A DNA stretch of 64,000 nucleotides, taken from contig CAVYYF010000005.1 of the NCBI GenBank assembly GCA_963772675.1, positions 992,001 to 1,056,000 of the forward strand, read 5' to 3'. Below are positions 1 to 10,050 of the stretch, one piece after another. This stretch comes from JAKAGZ01 sp963772675 (GTDB lineage: Bacteria > Bacteroidota > Ignavibacteria > Ignavibacteriales > Ignavibacteriaceae). The notes beneath the pieces were generated by a model. It had not been told where the DNA came from. It was given only the letters and a program-made list of their open reading frames with translations, and did not search any database. Position 1 is the first letter of the stretch; each line of letters starts with the position of its first letter. A program made the position numbers and the translations under genes.

Positions 1-1360
1 TTATATCCCGATTATTTGCAAAGGCGACTCTTTGTCTGAGCTCATCATTCATTAAAAAACCCAAAGTGACGCTATAATTTGAATTTGCCAAAAGTGTGGA
101 ATGCTTTGAGATCGATATACTCAGATATTCATTACCTGAATTAATAAAAACAGATTTTTGAATTCCCGCGATTGCAGATTGAAAATTTTCACTCTTCTTT
201 TGTAATTCTTCCAGTTTCTTAATCAGGTTTATGGACAACCAGCGCCGGCAGTAATGTTCTGATGTCTGGTAACCACCCGGATTATCTTTTGTATTTAGTC
301 GTATTTCCTTTGTTACAGTATAGTAGCCGGAGTTCCTGATAGAATTGATTCTTAAAAAGTAAAAATTGCTAATGTTAAAATGCTTTGATAAAATGTTGGT
401 AACCCGTTGAAACAACATTTCCGGTGAAACGTTATATTTATCCGGCAGGGAAAGCAGGAACTTATTGTCAAATTTTTTCTTATTAAAAAACCTGGTTAGA
501 TCATTAATCAGCAATTGTTTGTCGATCATCAGTGCGGTAGAAAAATAAGACGCTTTCAAGTTATTCAAAAGTTGATCGAAAGAATCCAGCCTGAGATTTG
601 AATATATCTGTGCACGGTCAGAAATATTCAGGAAGTTATATGCCATCTCTTTGCCAAGTATAAAAGCCTTTTGAGAATCGGTTAACCTTTTGTTTACTAA
701 TATCTTTTTTCTCTTCCCGTTAGAAACATTTATTCCCCGGATTGTTCTGAACCCTGGTGCATCGGGCAATACATCGTCATCAACCTTATAATTAAATTCG
801 TCTTCAATTATTTTTTTTATGTCCTTATACTTTACCGGCGGCTTGCACTTGAATTTATTTTTTTTACAAAATTTTGTAACAGCATCTTCCAGGTCAGGGA
901 AATAATTTTCGTTAAGTTCTTTATAGGTCTTAATAGCTGTTTTGCTGAAATTATTTTCACTCAGCTCAAGGCTCTTTGCCATTTCAATTAGTGTCGAAAC
1001 CAGCGCACTTAACTGAAGCGGCGCTTCTGAAATCTGTAGCAAAAGTTTATGCACATCAATACCGTAGTGATCCAGCGGGAGCTGTTCAAGCAGGTTTGAT
1101 TCAAGCAACTCACCTATCGAAGCAAGATGTTTTGTCAGTTTAACCGATACCAGTCTGTCGTAAGAGACATCCAGCGCTTCAGCAAGAGCAGCTATTTTAT
1201 CGGCCTTCGGATTCTTTTTCCCATTTTCAATTTCATTAAGATAGGATACGGATAACGAGCTTTTTTGTGCTAATTCGGAAAGAGAGAGTCCTTTTTCCTG
1301 CCGTAGCTGTTTCAGCTTAAGACCAAAGATGAGCTTAATATTGTTTTCAGATAGCTTCAT
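1..1360 (-). CDS. XRE-family regulator of the short-chain acyl / RamB-like type, C-terminus cut by window edge
   Basis: The frame is open from the ATG at 1360 to base 1, about 453 codons, so the 3' end is missing. Residues 10-70 form a helix-turn-helix of the Cro/CI (HTH_3) type, with SLSELAQKSSLSVSYLNEIE as the recognition region. The middle (about 150-270) resembles the ImmA/IrrE-like domain, but the expected HExxH zinc site reads KEMAY (237-241), so peptidase activity is unlikely. The end contains an EHYCRRW segment like the DUF2083 region of RamB/ScfR regulators. Those regulators sense acyl-CoA status and control acetate, propionate or fatty-acid genes. Here the gene is divergent from a beta-oxidation cluster, which fits local control. 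The family call is from recognition, not a search. Confidence 0.8.
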   Translation of the reverse strand, partial: MKLSENNIKLIFGLKLKQLRQEKGLSLSELAQKSSLSVSYLNEIENGKKNPKADKIAALAEALDVSYDRLVSVKLTKHLASIGELLESNLLEQLPLDHYGIDVHKLLLQISEAPLQLSALVSTLIEMAKSLELSENNFSKTAIKTYKELNENYFPDLEDAVTKFCKKNKFKCKPPVKYKDIKKIIEDEFNYKVDDDVLPDAPGFRTIRGINVSNGKRKKILVNKRLTDSQKAFILGKEMAYNFLNISDRAQIYSNLRLDSFDQLLNNLKASYFSTALMIDKQLLINDLTRFFNKKKFDNKFLLSLPDKYNVSPEMLFQRVTNILSKHFNISNFYFLRINSIRNSGYYTVTKEIRLNTKDNPGGYQTSEHYCRRWLSINLIKKLEELQKKSENFQSAIAGIQKSVFINSGNEYLSISISKHSTLLANSNYSVTLGFLMNDELRQRVAFANNRDI

Positions 1361-1427
1361 AAAGGGCGAATTTAATCAACAAGAGCAAATCCAACAACTT
1401 TTTAAATATAACAAAAAATCAGATCAA

Positions 1428-1466
1428 TTAGCAAAAATTCTTTATTAGCGAATTTTCGCTTGCTAA
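1428..1466. promoter_or_regulatory. Putative operator between the XRE regulator and the fatty-acid cluster
   Basis: TTAGCAA at 1428-1434 is the exact reverse complement of TTGCTAA at 1460-1466. Between them, TTAGCGAA at 1445-1452 opens a second palindrome, GCGAATTTTCGC (1448-1459). Three TTAGC-type half-sites in 39 bases, in the only gap between two divergent genes, look like a regulator binding region. RamB-type regulators are known to bind TTTGCAAA-like sites, which these resemble. The link to the neighbouring XRE protein is inference. Confidence 0.45.
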
Positions 1467-1521
1467 TTTAAACTCTTCTTCTTATTTTCTTTCTGAAATT
1501 AACCTTTAAAACGGGGGTCCT

Positions 1522-3326
1522 TTGGAACGTCCGGTATTAGCAAAAAACAGGTTGATAGATATACTTCCATATCAACTTGAAAACTATCCAAACCCAAAAG
1601 CTTTGAGTGATAAGGTTACGGGCAAATGGAGGAGCTACAGTTCTGCCGAAGTAATGAAAATTGTTGATGATTTAAGTCTCGGGCTTTTGAAACAGGGCGT
1701 AGGGCCTAAAGATATGGTCGCTATTATTTCACGAAACAGGGTGGAGTGGAATTTTGTTGACCTTGCTGTTTTACAGATTGGAGGAATAGTTGTTCCTCTC
1801 TATCCTAATACCAGTGAAGACAATTATGCCTTTATTTTTGATGACACGAAAATAAAACTGGTTTTTGTTGAAGACCACGAATCTTTAAAAAAGTCCAGAG
1901 AGTACGCAAAAAAATAAAATCTAAAATTTTTGAAGTTTATACTTTTGATAAAGTTGAAAAAGCACATCACTGGTCGATGATTATGGAATCTGCAGACGGA
2001 AGTTACAAGAACAGGTTAACTGAGATACAAAAAACTATTACACAAAATGATCTCGCTACAGTGATTTATACATCCGGTACAACCGGCATTCCCAAAGGTG
2101 TAATGCTTTCTCACAGGAATGTTATGGGTAATGTGAATTCTCTCACCCAATGTATGCCTATTGAAAAATTTAAAAGGACAATAAGTTTTCTTCCGCTCTG
2201 TCATATCTTCGAAAGAACTGCTTCTTACTTTTATATGATCCTGGGCGCTTCTATAAATTATCCTGAAAACATGGATAAACTCGGTGAAAATATCCGCGAA
2301 GTTAAACCTCATTATTTTATAACCGTTCCAAGACTTCTGGAAAAAATATTCGAAAAGATAATGTCGACAGGATACAATTTAAATATCGTTAAAAAAGCAA
2401 TATTTGGATGGGCCGTAAATCTGGGTCTTCATTACGACGACAGAGGAAGAAATAATTTCTTTTATAAGTTCAGGTTATTCTTTGCAAGAAAAATTGTCTT
2501 TGTAAAATGGAAAGAAGCGCTCGGCGGTGAGATACAGGGAATTATCAGTGGATCCGCTGCATTGCAGCCGCGTTTATCTAGAATATTTACAGCCGCAGGT
2601 ATTCCGGTTATTGAAGGTTATGGATTAACAGAAACTTCTCCTGTTCTTAACTTGCAACAGGTTTTATAAAGGACAAAATCATTTCGGTACAGTCGGGTTG
2701 GCAATTCCTGATGTCGAGGTAAAAATTGGAGAGAATGGGGAGGTGCTCGGCAGTGGACCAAACGTAATGATGGGATACTTCAATCATCCTGTAACGACAA
2801 AAGAAACAATTGATGAAGAGGGCTGGTTTCATACGGGTGATGTGGGAGAAATACTGGATGGAAAATATTTGAAAATAACCGGCAGGTTGAAAGAAATCTT
2901 TAAGACTAGCGGCGGAAAATTTATAATTCCCCAGCCGATCGAAAATAAAATGAAGGAATCTTTTTTCATAGAATACATTATGGTGATCGGGGAAAACCAG
3001 AAGTTTACTGCAGCTATAATTCAACCCGAGTTTGAATTTGTTAGAAAGTGGGCAAAAGGCAAAAAAATAGAGTTGAAATTACGTGAGGAAATTGCGGCTT
3101 CACAGGTAGTAAAAGATAGAATCTGGGAGGAAGTACAAAAGTATAACAAGAGATTCGGCCACATTCAGCAGGTAAAAAAAATTGCACTTGTTTCTGACGT
3201 CTGGTCGGTTGAAACCGGCGAACTTACTCCGACTTTTAAAAGTAAAAAGAGATGTGATTGACAAGAAGTATCACGAACTTAATTGAAAAGATTTACCACG
3301 AAAATTCAGAGAAGCAATTGGCTTAG
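1522..3326 (+). CDS. fadD: Long-chain acyl-CoA synthetase (AMP-binding), split by at least four single-base indels
   Basis: ATP-dependent activation of long-chain fatty acids to acyl-CoA, the entry step of beta-oxidation. The pieces run in three frames: 1522-1914, about 1914-2650, about 2650-3250, then a tail to the TAG at 3324-3326. Joined, they give about 600 residues, the usual length for this AMP-binding family. Visible motifs are the phosphate loop YTSGTTGIPKG, the GYGLTETSP motif and GWFHTGD. The first break follows GCA AAA AAA TAA at 1906-1917, where one more A would keep the frame. The second is an extra base in CTTAAC near 2649. Two more lie near 3250 and 3281, after which the tail reads VIDKKYHEL then IEKIYHEN. 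The TTG start at 1522 follows a G-rich Shine-Dalgarno-like run. No protein sequence is lost, so sequencing error is a serious alternative to pseudogene. Confidence 0.8.
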
Positions 3327-3372
3327 TAATATTATTAAAAAATATACTACACAAATAAACTGAGATCTTAAT

Positions 3373-5778
3373 ATGAACAGAATAATAAAAAAAGTAGCGG
3401 TGCTTGGTTCGGGAGTTATGGGATCAAGAATTGCATGCCACTTTGCAAATATTGGCTGCAGGGCTTACCTTCTCGATATCATCCCAAACAAGCTTACGGA
3501 TGAAGAGACTAAAAAAGGACTTACTCTTGAAAGCCCGGAAGTAAGAAACAGGATTGTAAACACTAATTTACAAAATGTGTTGAAACAAAAACCGGAATCA
3601 CTCTATGATGAATCATATGCTTCAAGAATTACCACGGGTAATTTTGAAGACAATCTCAACTGGCTGAGCGAATGCGACTGGATTATTGAGGCTGTAGTGG
3701 AAAACCTGAATATAAAAAAATCGGTATTTGAAAAGGTGGAAAAAATCAGGAAGGAAGGAACGCTTATTACTTCCAACACATCGGGAATTCCAATTCACTC
3801 AATGCTGGAAGGCAGGAGCGAGGATTTTCAGCGGCACTTCTGTGGGGTTCATTTCTTCAACCCACCGAGATATTTACCGTTGATGGAGATAATTCCGACG
3901 GACAAAACAAAAAAAGAAATTATCAATTTTCTGATGTATTACGGTGATCTTTACCTCGGTAAAACTCCCGTTTTATGCAAAGATACACCGGCGTTTATTG
4001 CGAACAGGATAGGCGTTTTCAGTATAATGGCAGTCTTTAAGCTGATGAAGGAAATGGGCTTAAAAATAAAAGAGATAGATACATTGACCGGACCGATTAA
4101 CTGGAAAACCAAAATCCGCAACGTTCAGAACTGCGGATGTGGTGGGAATTGATACATTGGTAAAGGTTGCGGACAATGTTTACAAAGATTGTCCCGATGA
4201 CGAGGCGCGTGAATTATTTAAGAACCCTGACTTTGTAAATAAACTTGTTGAAAACAACTGGCTCGGCGATAAAACGGGACAGGGTTTTTATAAAAAAACA
4301 AAAGATGCGGAAGGTAAAAAAGAGATTCTCGAAATCAATTTAGAGACTTTTGAATACGAACCTTCCGAAAAAGTAAAATACGGATCGGTAACTGCAGCTA
4401 AACAAGTAGATAATTTAAAGGACAGGCTTAAAACACTAGCGTTCGCAAAAGATAAAGCAGGTGAATTCCTTAAAAAATTTCCTTTATGATTTTTCAATAT
4501 TCCTCGAACCGCATTCCTGAGATCGCAGATGAAGTTTATAAAATTGATGATGCGCTCCGCGCGGGATTCGGCTGGGAACTCGGTCCGTTTGAAACCTGGG
4601 ACGCACTCGGACTGGAAAAATCAATTGAAGCAATGGAAGGAGAAAATCTTAAGCCTGCAAAATGGGTTTATGATATGCTGGCTAAAGGCAATACCTCATT
4701 TTATAAAATTGAAAACGGCAGCCGGCAGTACTATGATATAAATTCCGGCTCGTATAAAAACATACCGGGCAAGGACGCGTTTATTATTATAGATAATTAC
4801 AGGGCAAACAAACCGGTCTGGAAGAATGTTGGCGCAACCCTGCACGATATTGGTGACGGTGTTTTAAATCTTGAATTCCAGACAAAGATGAATTCTATCG
4901 GTTCGGAAATACTCGTAGCAATTCAGAAATCGATTGATATAGCAGAGAAAAATTTTAAAGGACTTGTGATTGGAAATGACGGGCAGAATTTTTCGGCAGG
5001 CGCAAACCTTGCAATGATGTTTATGCTGGCAACGGAACAGGAGTACGATGAAATAGATATGGCCGTGAGAATGTTCCAGAAATCCACGATGAGAATTCGT
5101 TATTCGGCAGTGCCTGTTATTGCTGCACCGCACGGAATGACCCTCGGCGGAGGATGCGAAGTCTGCCTGCATTCTGATAAAGTAGTTGCGGGGGCGGAAG
5201 CATACATTGGGCTTGTTGAAGTTGGTGTAGGAATAATTCCTGCAGGAGGAGGAACTAAAGAGATGATACTCCGCGCTTCAGACAGCTATCAAAAAGATAT
5301 GGTCGAAATGACCGTGCTGCAGGAAAAATTTCTGAATATAGCGATGGCGAAAGTAGCCACTTCGGCACAGAAAGCTTTCGGGTTGGGAATATTCAAGAAC
5401 GGCAGGGACAGGTTTATCGTTAACCAGAACAGGGTAATTCTTGAGGCCAAAAAAGCCGTGCTTGAATTAAGCGATCTCGGTTACACTCAGCCGGAAGAAA
5501 GAACCGATATAAAAGTGCTCGGAAGGTCTGCATTATCAACGCTGCTGCTCGGTGCTTATTCATTTTATAACGCGAGATACATCAGCGAGCACGACAAAAA
5601 GATTGCTGAGAAGCTTGCATATATTATGTGCGGCGGTGATCTGACATCACCTGCACTTGTTTCAGAGCAGTACCTGCTTGATTTAGAAAGAGAAGCTTTC
5701 CTAAGCCTGATAGGTGAAAAGAAAACGATGGAAAGAATTCAAAGCATATTAACAACTGGTAAACCGTTGAGAAACTAA
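3373..5778 (+). CDS. fadN: FadN-like 3-hydroxyacyl-CoA dehydrogenase / enoyl-CoA hydratase, frameshifted twice
   Basis: Catalyses hydration of enoyl-CoA and NAD-dependent oxidation of 3-hydroxyacyl-CoA. The N-terminal Rossmann domain begins with LGSGVMGSRIA. It is followed by the HFFNPPRYLPLMEIIPT segment, two C-terminal dehydrogenase domains (the second around GFGWELGPFETWDALG), and a C-terminal crotonase domain with NFSAGANLAMM and GMTLGGGCEVCLH. This dehydrogenase-first order and about 800 residues match Bacillus FadN (YusL) rather than E. coli FadB. Frame 1 runs 3373 to about 4099, where one extra A in ATTAACTGG moves it to frame 2. It returns to frame 1 near 4475-4500, by one lost or two extra bases. 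The reading TGKPKSATFRTADVVGID across the first break confirms the join. ATG at 3373. Confidence 0.82.
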
Positions 5779-5779
5779 G

Positions 5780-5869
5780 TGTCATTTCGACCCCGATTTA
5801 TCGGGGGAGAAATCTTTATCAAATGATAATTAAAAAGATTTCTCACTCGAAAATTCGTTCGAAATGACA
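5780..5869. repeat. Dispersed palindromic intergenic repeat, copy 1
   Basis: TGTCATTTCGA at 5780-5790 pairs perfectly with TCGAAATGACA at 5859-5869. Inside, GAGAAATCTTT faces AAAGATTTCTC, and CCCCGATTTATCGGGG makes a small side hairpin. A related element with the same ends and the same inner arms occurs at 61507-61587. It sits in the gap between the fadN-like gene and the thiolase and codes for nothing evident. It is probably a REP/MITE-like element transcribed within the operon. Confidence 0.75.
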
Positions 5870-5917
5870 ACAATATAATTAAAAGAATTTTTTAGAAATA
5901 AAACTGAAAGTGAAGTT

Positions 5918-7102
5918 ATGAAAGAAGCATATATAGTAGCCGGATATCGTTCCGCAGTTGGTAAAGCTAAAAAAGGCGGATTTAAAAATTATCGCCCGGA
6001 TGATTTAGCTGCTGATGTAATTAAATATTTATTGAGCAAGGTTCCACAACTCGATCCGAACAGAGTTGACGATTTAATTGTTGGAAATGCAGTTCCCGAA
6101 GCAGAACAAGGATTGCAGATAGGAAGGATGATAGCGCTTCAGTGCCTTCCGATGAGAGTACCGGGAATGACGGTAAACCGTTACTGCGCATCCGGTGCAG
6201 AGACAATATCAATTGCATTTTCTAAAATCCGTTCCGGGCTTGCAGACTGCATCATTGCAGGCGGAACAGAATCGATGTCGCTGGTTCCAACTACAGGGTG
6301 GAAACTGGCTCCTAATTACAAATTTGCTACAGAGCATCCTGAATATTACCTGGCAATGGGCTTAACAGCCGAAGAAGTTGCAAGGGATTATAAAATCTCC
6401 CGCGAGGACCAGGATAAGTTTGCATATGAATCTCATATGAAAGCAATCAATGCGATTAAACAGGGTTACTTCAAAGAAGAAATAGCACCTGTGGAAGTTG
6501 AAGAAATATTCGTAGAAAACGGGGGGAAAAAAAGTAAAAAATTTGTTGTCGATACAGATGAAGGTCCGAGAGCAGACACAACTCTTGAAGCACTTGCAAA
6601 ACTGAAACCGGTTTTTGCAGCTGGTGGAACTGTAACAGCGGGCAATGCTTCACAGACATCGGACGGTGCGGCCTTCGTTATTGTTATGTCCGGAGAGATG
6701 ATGAAAGAATTAAAGCTTGAACCGATTGCTGTTCTAAAATCTTATGCTCTTGAAGGTGTTGATCCGCGCGTGATGGGAATAGGTCCGATTGCTGCAATTC
6801 CAAAAGCACTAAAGCAGGCAAACATGAAACTGGATGATATAGATTTAATCGAATTAAATGAAGCTTTTGCTTCTCAGTCTCTTGCCGTTATCAGGACAGC
6901 GGGTTTGAATCCTGAAAAAGTAAATGTAAATGGTGGTGCAATTGCTCTAGGCCATCCGCTCGGATGTACAGGTGCAAAATTAACAATCCAGGTTTTAAAT
7001 GAATTACGAAGAAGAAGTCAAAAGTATGGAATGGTAACAGCCTGTGTAGGCGGCGGACAAGGTGTTGCGGCGATTTATGAATTGACTATTCATTTGAAAT
7101 GA
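5918..7102 (+). CDS. fadA: Acetyl-CoA C-acyltransferase (thiolase)
   Basis: Thiolytic cleavage of 3-ketoacyl-CoA, the last step of each beta-oxidation cycle. The 394-residue length is standard. The acyl-accepting cysteine is C90 in VNRYCASGAE. The second half carries NEAFASQ, the GHPLGCTGA histidine block and the C-terminal VTACVGGGQG cysteine block. The frame is intact, with an ATG after a GAAAGTGAAG ribosome-binding region. It is co-directional with the hydratase/dehydrogenase before it and the acyl-CoA dehydrogenase after it, the same trio as Bacillus fadN-fadA-fadE. A biosynthetic acetyl-CoA acetyltransferase is possible from sequence alone, but the context favours degradation. Confidence 0.9.
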   Translation: MKEAYIVAGYRSAVGKAKKGGFKNYRPDDLAADVIKYLLSKVPQLDPNRVDDLIVGNAVPEAEQGLQIGRMIALQCLPMRVPGMTVNRYCASGAETISIAFSKIRSGLADCIIAGGTESMSLVPTTGWKLAPNYKFATEHPEYYLAMGLTAEEVARDYKISREDQDKFAYESHMKAINAIKQGYFKEEIAPVEVEEIFVENGGKKSKKFVVDTDEGPRADTTLEALAKLKPVFAAGGTVTAGNASQTSDGAAFVIVMSGEMMKELKLEPIAVLKSYALEGVDPRVMGIGPIAAIPKALKQANMKLDDIDLIELNEAFASQSLAVIRTAGLNPEKVNVNGGAIALGHPLGCTGAKLTIQVLNELRRRSQKYGMVTACVGGGQGVAAIYELTIHLK

Positions 7103-7170
7103 CCTTTGGCAATAGATCACAATGAAATACAAAAAAAAAAAATATTTATTAACAAAATATCAGAAGTGAA

Positions 7171-8964
7171 ATGGAAGATACAACAACAAAAAAAGAAGTA
7201 TTAAAAGGCGGAGAATTTCTCATTAAGGAAGCCGACCCGGAATCAATTTTTATCCCTGAAGATCTTTCCGAAGAGCAGAAAATGATGGCTGATGCAGCCA
7301 AAGAATTTGTAGACAAAGAAATCTGGCCGAAACTTGACGCAATTGATAAACAGGAGCCCGGACTTACAGTAAGCCTGATGGAAAAAGCTGGTGAACTTGG
7401 GCTACTTGGTTCCGCAATTCCTGAAGAATACGGCGGACTTGGTGAAGATTTTAACTCGAACACGGCAATCTCAATTGAGATGGGAAAAAGCCACTCGTTT
7501 GGAGTCTCATTTGCTGCCCACACAGGAATCGGCACATTGCCGATTCTTTATTATGGAACTGAAGAGCAGAAGAAAAGATATCTTCCTAAACTTGCAAGTG
7601 GAGAATTAAAATCAGCTTACTGTTTGACAGAACCAACTTCAGGATCGGATGCTCTTTCTGCAAAAACTACAGCAAAGCTTTCTGAAGATGGAAAATTTTA
7701 TATACTGAACGGACAGAAGATGTGGATCACTAACGGCGGTTTTGCAGATATTCTCATAACTTTTGCTCAAGTTGATGGTGACAAATTCACCTGCTTTATA
7801 ATTGATGCAACATCAGAAGGATTTAATCGTGGTGAAGAAGAAAATAAGATGGGAATAAAAGGTTCTTCAACAAGAGCTTTATTTTTGGATAACATAAAAG
7901 TTCCGGTTGAAAATATTCTTGGTGAGATAGGTAAAGGACATTATATTGCATTTAATATTCTGAATGTTGGAAGGTTCAAACTTTGTGCGATGACAACAGG
8001 AAGCGCAAAAAAAGTATCTTCAATTGCAATAGAATATGCTACCGGAAGGAAGCAGTTTAATCAACCTATATCTAATTTTGGTGCAATAAAACATAAACTT
8101 GCAGAACAGGCCATCAGGATTTTTGCATCCGAGTCGGCTACATATCGCGTAAGTGATTTAATAAATAGAAGAATTAAGGAACTCCAGGCAACCGGAGAAA
8201 AATATGAAGAAGCGGCTTTGAAGGCTGCAGAAGAATACGCGATCGAGTGTGCAATGCTGAAGGTATATGGTTCAGAAATGCTTGATTACGTGGTTGACGA
8301 AGCTGTACAAGTGCACGGCGGTTACGGCTACTCGGAAGAGTATCCTGCTGCGCGTGCTTACAGGGATTCCAGGATCAACAGGATCTTTGAAGGGACAAAC
8401 GAAATCAATCGTTTACTAACAGTAGATATGCTTCTAAAAAGATCGATGAAAGGAAGAATCGATTTAATGAGCCCTGCAATGGCAATTCAAAAAGAATTAA
8501 TGTTGGTACCGTCCTTTGAAAATGGCGAAGATGAATTACTTTCTGCTGAAAAGAAAGCGATAAACAATGCTAAGAAAGCTATACTGATGATTGCCGGAAG
8601 TGCGGTTCAGAAACTTATGACGAAATTAAAAGACGAGCAGGAAATAATAATGAACGTTACTGATATGATGATAGAAGTATTTGCCTGTGAGTCTGCTTAT
8701 CTGAGAACGATGAAACTTTCAAAGAGTAAATCTGGCGACGAGCTTCAACCTTATATCGATATGACAAAAGTTTATATTAATGAGGCTATTGAGAAAGTAA
8801 ATCTTTACGGTAAGCACGCTATTACAGCATTTGCTGAAGGTGATGAACTTAAAATGTTGCTGCTTGGATTAAAACGCTTCACAAAGCTGGAGACAGTAAA
8901 TACTGTGAAACTCAGAAGAAGTGTTGCAGATAAACTGATTGAAGCAAATAAGTATTGCTTCTAA
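7171..8964 (+). CDS. fadE: Acyl-CoA dehydrogenase, long FadE / VLCAD-like type
   Basis: FAD-dependent first oxidation of acyl-CoA to trans-2-enoyl-CoA. The protein has 597 residues, close to Bacillus FadE and longer than the usual 380-residue short/medium-chain enzymes because of a C-terminal extension. Visible motifs are YCLTEPTSGSDA and the MWITNGG flavin-binding region, EYATGRKQF, VHGGYGYSEEYPAARAYRD and IFEGTNEINR, the last holding the expected catalytic glutamate. ATG at 7171. It follows the thiolase by 68 bases with an A-rich spacer. Electrons would go to ETF, which is not encoded in this window. Confidence 0.92.
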   Translation: MEDTTTKKEVLKGGEFLIKEADPESIFIPEDLSEEQKMMADAAKEFVDKEIWPKLDAIDKQEPGLTVSLMEKAGELGLLGSAIPEEYGGLGEDFNSNTAISIEMGKSHSFGVSFAAHTGIGTLPILYYGTEEQKKRYLPKLASGELKSAYCLTEPTSGSDALSAKTTAKLSEDGKFYILNGQKMWITNGGFADILITFAQVDGDKFTCFIIDATSEGFNRGEEENKMGIKGSSTRALFLDNIKVPVENILGEIGKGHYIAFNILNVGRFKLCAMTTGSAKKVSSIAIEYATGRKQFNQPISNFGAIKHKLAEQAIRIFASESATYRVSDLINRRIKELQATGEKYEEAALKAAEEYAIECAMLKVYGSEMLDYVVDEAVQVHGGYGYSEEYPAARAYRDSRINRIFEGTNEINRLLTVDMLLKRSMKGRIDLMSPAMAIQKELMLVPSFENGEDELLSAEKKAINNAKKAILMIAGSAVQKLMTKLKDEQEIIMNVTDMMIEVFACESAYLRTMKLSKSKSGDELQPYIDMTKVYINEAIEKVNLYGKHAITAFAEGDELKMLLLGLKRFTKLETVNTVKLRRSVADKLIEANKYCF

Positions 8965-8982
8965 ATCTGTATCAGGAAATTT

Positions 8983-9125
8983 AAGAGGTTGTCAGGGTAT
9001 TGAAAGAGTGTGTCATTGCGAGGAGTCCGGTGTTTGCCGAACGACGAAGCAATCTGTCGATTAACAGATCACTTCATTCCATTTTTGTAGGATTTGTGAT
9101 GACATTCTTTTTCCGGCAACCTCTT
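8983..9125. repeat. MITE-like intergenic element with terminal inverted repeats
   Basis: AAGAGGTTG at 8983-8991 is the reverse complement of CAACCTCTT at 9117-9125. Inside lies TGTCATTGCGAGGAG followed by GAAGCAATCTG, then TGATGACAT near the far end. The core matches a style of intergenic repeat (GTCATTGCGAGG...GAAGCAATCT) that I recall from many bacterial genomes. No reading frame is evident. It fills most of the gap between fadE and the SDR gene. Confidence 0.6.
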
Positions 9126-9161
9126 TTTATATTTAAATATTAAATAATTGAGAAAATTATT

Positions 9162-10046
9162 ATGAAAAATTATTCACAGCCGATGTTGAGAAAAGATGCA
9201 TTAAAAGATAAAGTCATCGTGGTTACAGGTGGAGGTACAGGTCTGGGAAAAGCCATGAGTAAATATTTCCTTGAGCTGGGTGCGTCAGTTGTAATTACCA
9301 GCAGGAAGATAGATGTACTGAAAGAAACTGCGAAAGAACTAGCTGACGAAACAAAAGGAAATGTCTTACCGCTTCAGTGCGATGTTACCGATTATAAGCA
9401 GGTTGAGGAATTATTAAAATCAATTCTTGATAAATTTGGAAAGGTTGATGTGCTGGTAAATAATGCGGCAGGCAATTTCATTAGTCCGACCGAGAGACTC
9501 TCAAACCGCGCGTTTGATATTATTATTAATATTGTGCTAAAAGGGACTTACAATTGTACGCTGGCTTTTGGAAAGCACTGGATAGATAAAAAATCTGGGG
9601 GAACAGTTTTGAATATTGTAACAACCTATGCCTGGACAGGCTCGGCTTACGTTGTACCTTCTGCATGTGCCAAAGCCGGTGTGCTTTCTTTAACGCGTTC
9701 GCTGGCTGTTGAATGGGCAAAGTATGGAATCCGTTCGAATGCAATTGCGCCGGGGCCTTTTCCTACTAAAGGTGCCTGGGACAGGCTGCTGCCGGGAGAT
9801 CTGAAGGATAAATTCGATTTTAAAAATAAAGTACCGCTTAAGAGAGTCGGTGAGCACCAGGAATTTGCAAACCTTGCTGCTTATCTTGTTTCGGATTTTT
9901 CTTCCTACATAAATGGGGAAGTGGTCACAATCGACGGGGGAGAGTGGCTTAAAGGTGCGGGACAGTTCAATATGCTCGAAGCCATTCCTGATCAGATGTG
10001 GGACCAGATAGAAGCGATGGTGCGGGCAACAAAAGGAAGCAAATAA
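9162..10046 (+). CDS. SDR oxidoreductase resembling 2,4-dienoyl-CoA reductase (DECR type)
   Basis: NADPH-dependent reduction of 2,4-dienoyl-CoA, an auxiliary step for unsaturated fatty acids, is the likely role. The Rossmann motif TGGGTGLG lies at residues 22-29 and NNAAGNF at the usual NNAG position. Where classical SDRs have YxxxK, this protein has SACAK. Loss of the tyrosine at this spot is typical of the mitochondrial-type dienoyl-CoA reductases, as are the residues APGPFPTKGAW after it. It has 294 residues and starts at ATG 9162. The place in a beta-oxidation cluster supports the role; another enoyl-CoA reductase-like SDR remains possible. Confidence 0.75.
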   Translation: MKNYSQPMLRKDALKDKVIVVTGGGTGLGKAMSKYFLELGASVVITSRKIDVLKETAKELADETKGNVLPLQCDVTDYKQVEELLKSILDKFGKVDVLVNNAAGNFISPTERLSNRAFDIIINIVLKGTYNCTLAFGKHWIDKKSGGTVLNIVTTYAWTGSAYVVPSACAKAGVLSLTRSLAVEWAKYGIRSNAIAPGPFPTKGAWDRLLPGDLKDKFDFKNKVPLKRVGEHQEFANLAAYLVSDFSSYINGEVVTIDGGEWLKGAGQFNMLEAIPDQMWDQIEAMVRATKGSK

Positions 10047-10050
10047 ATTT

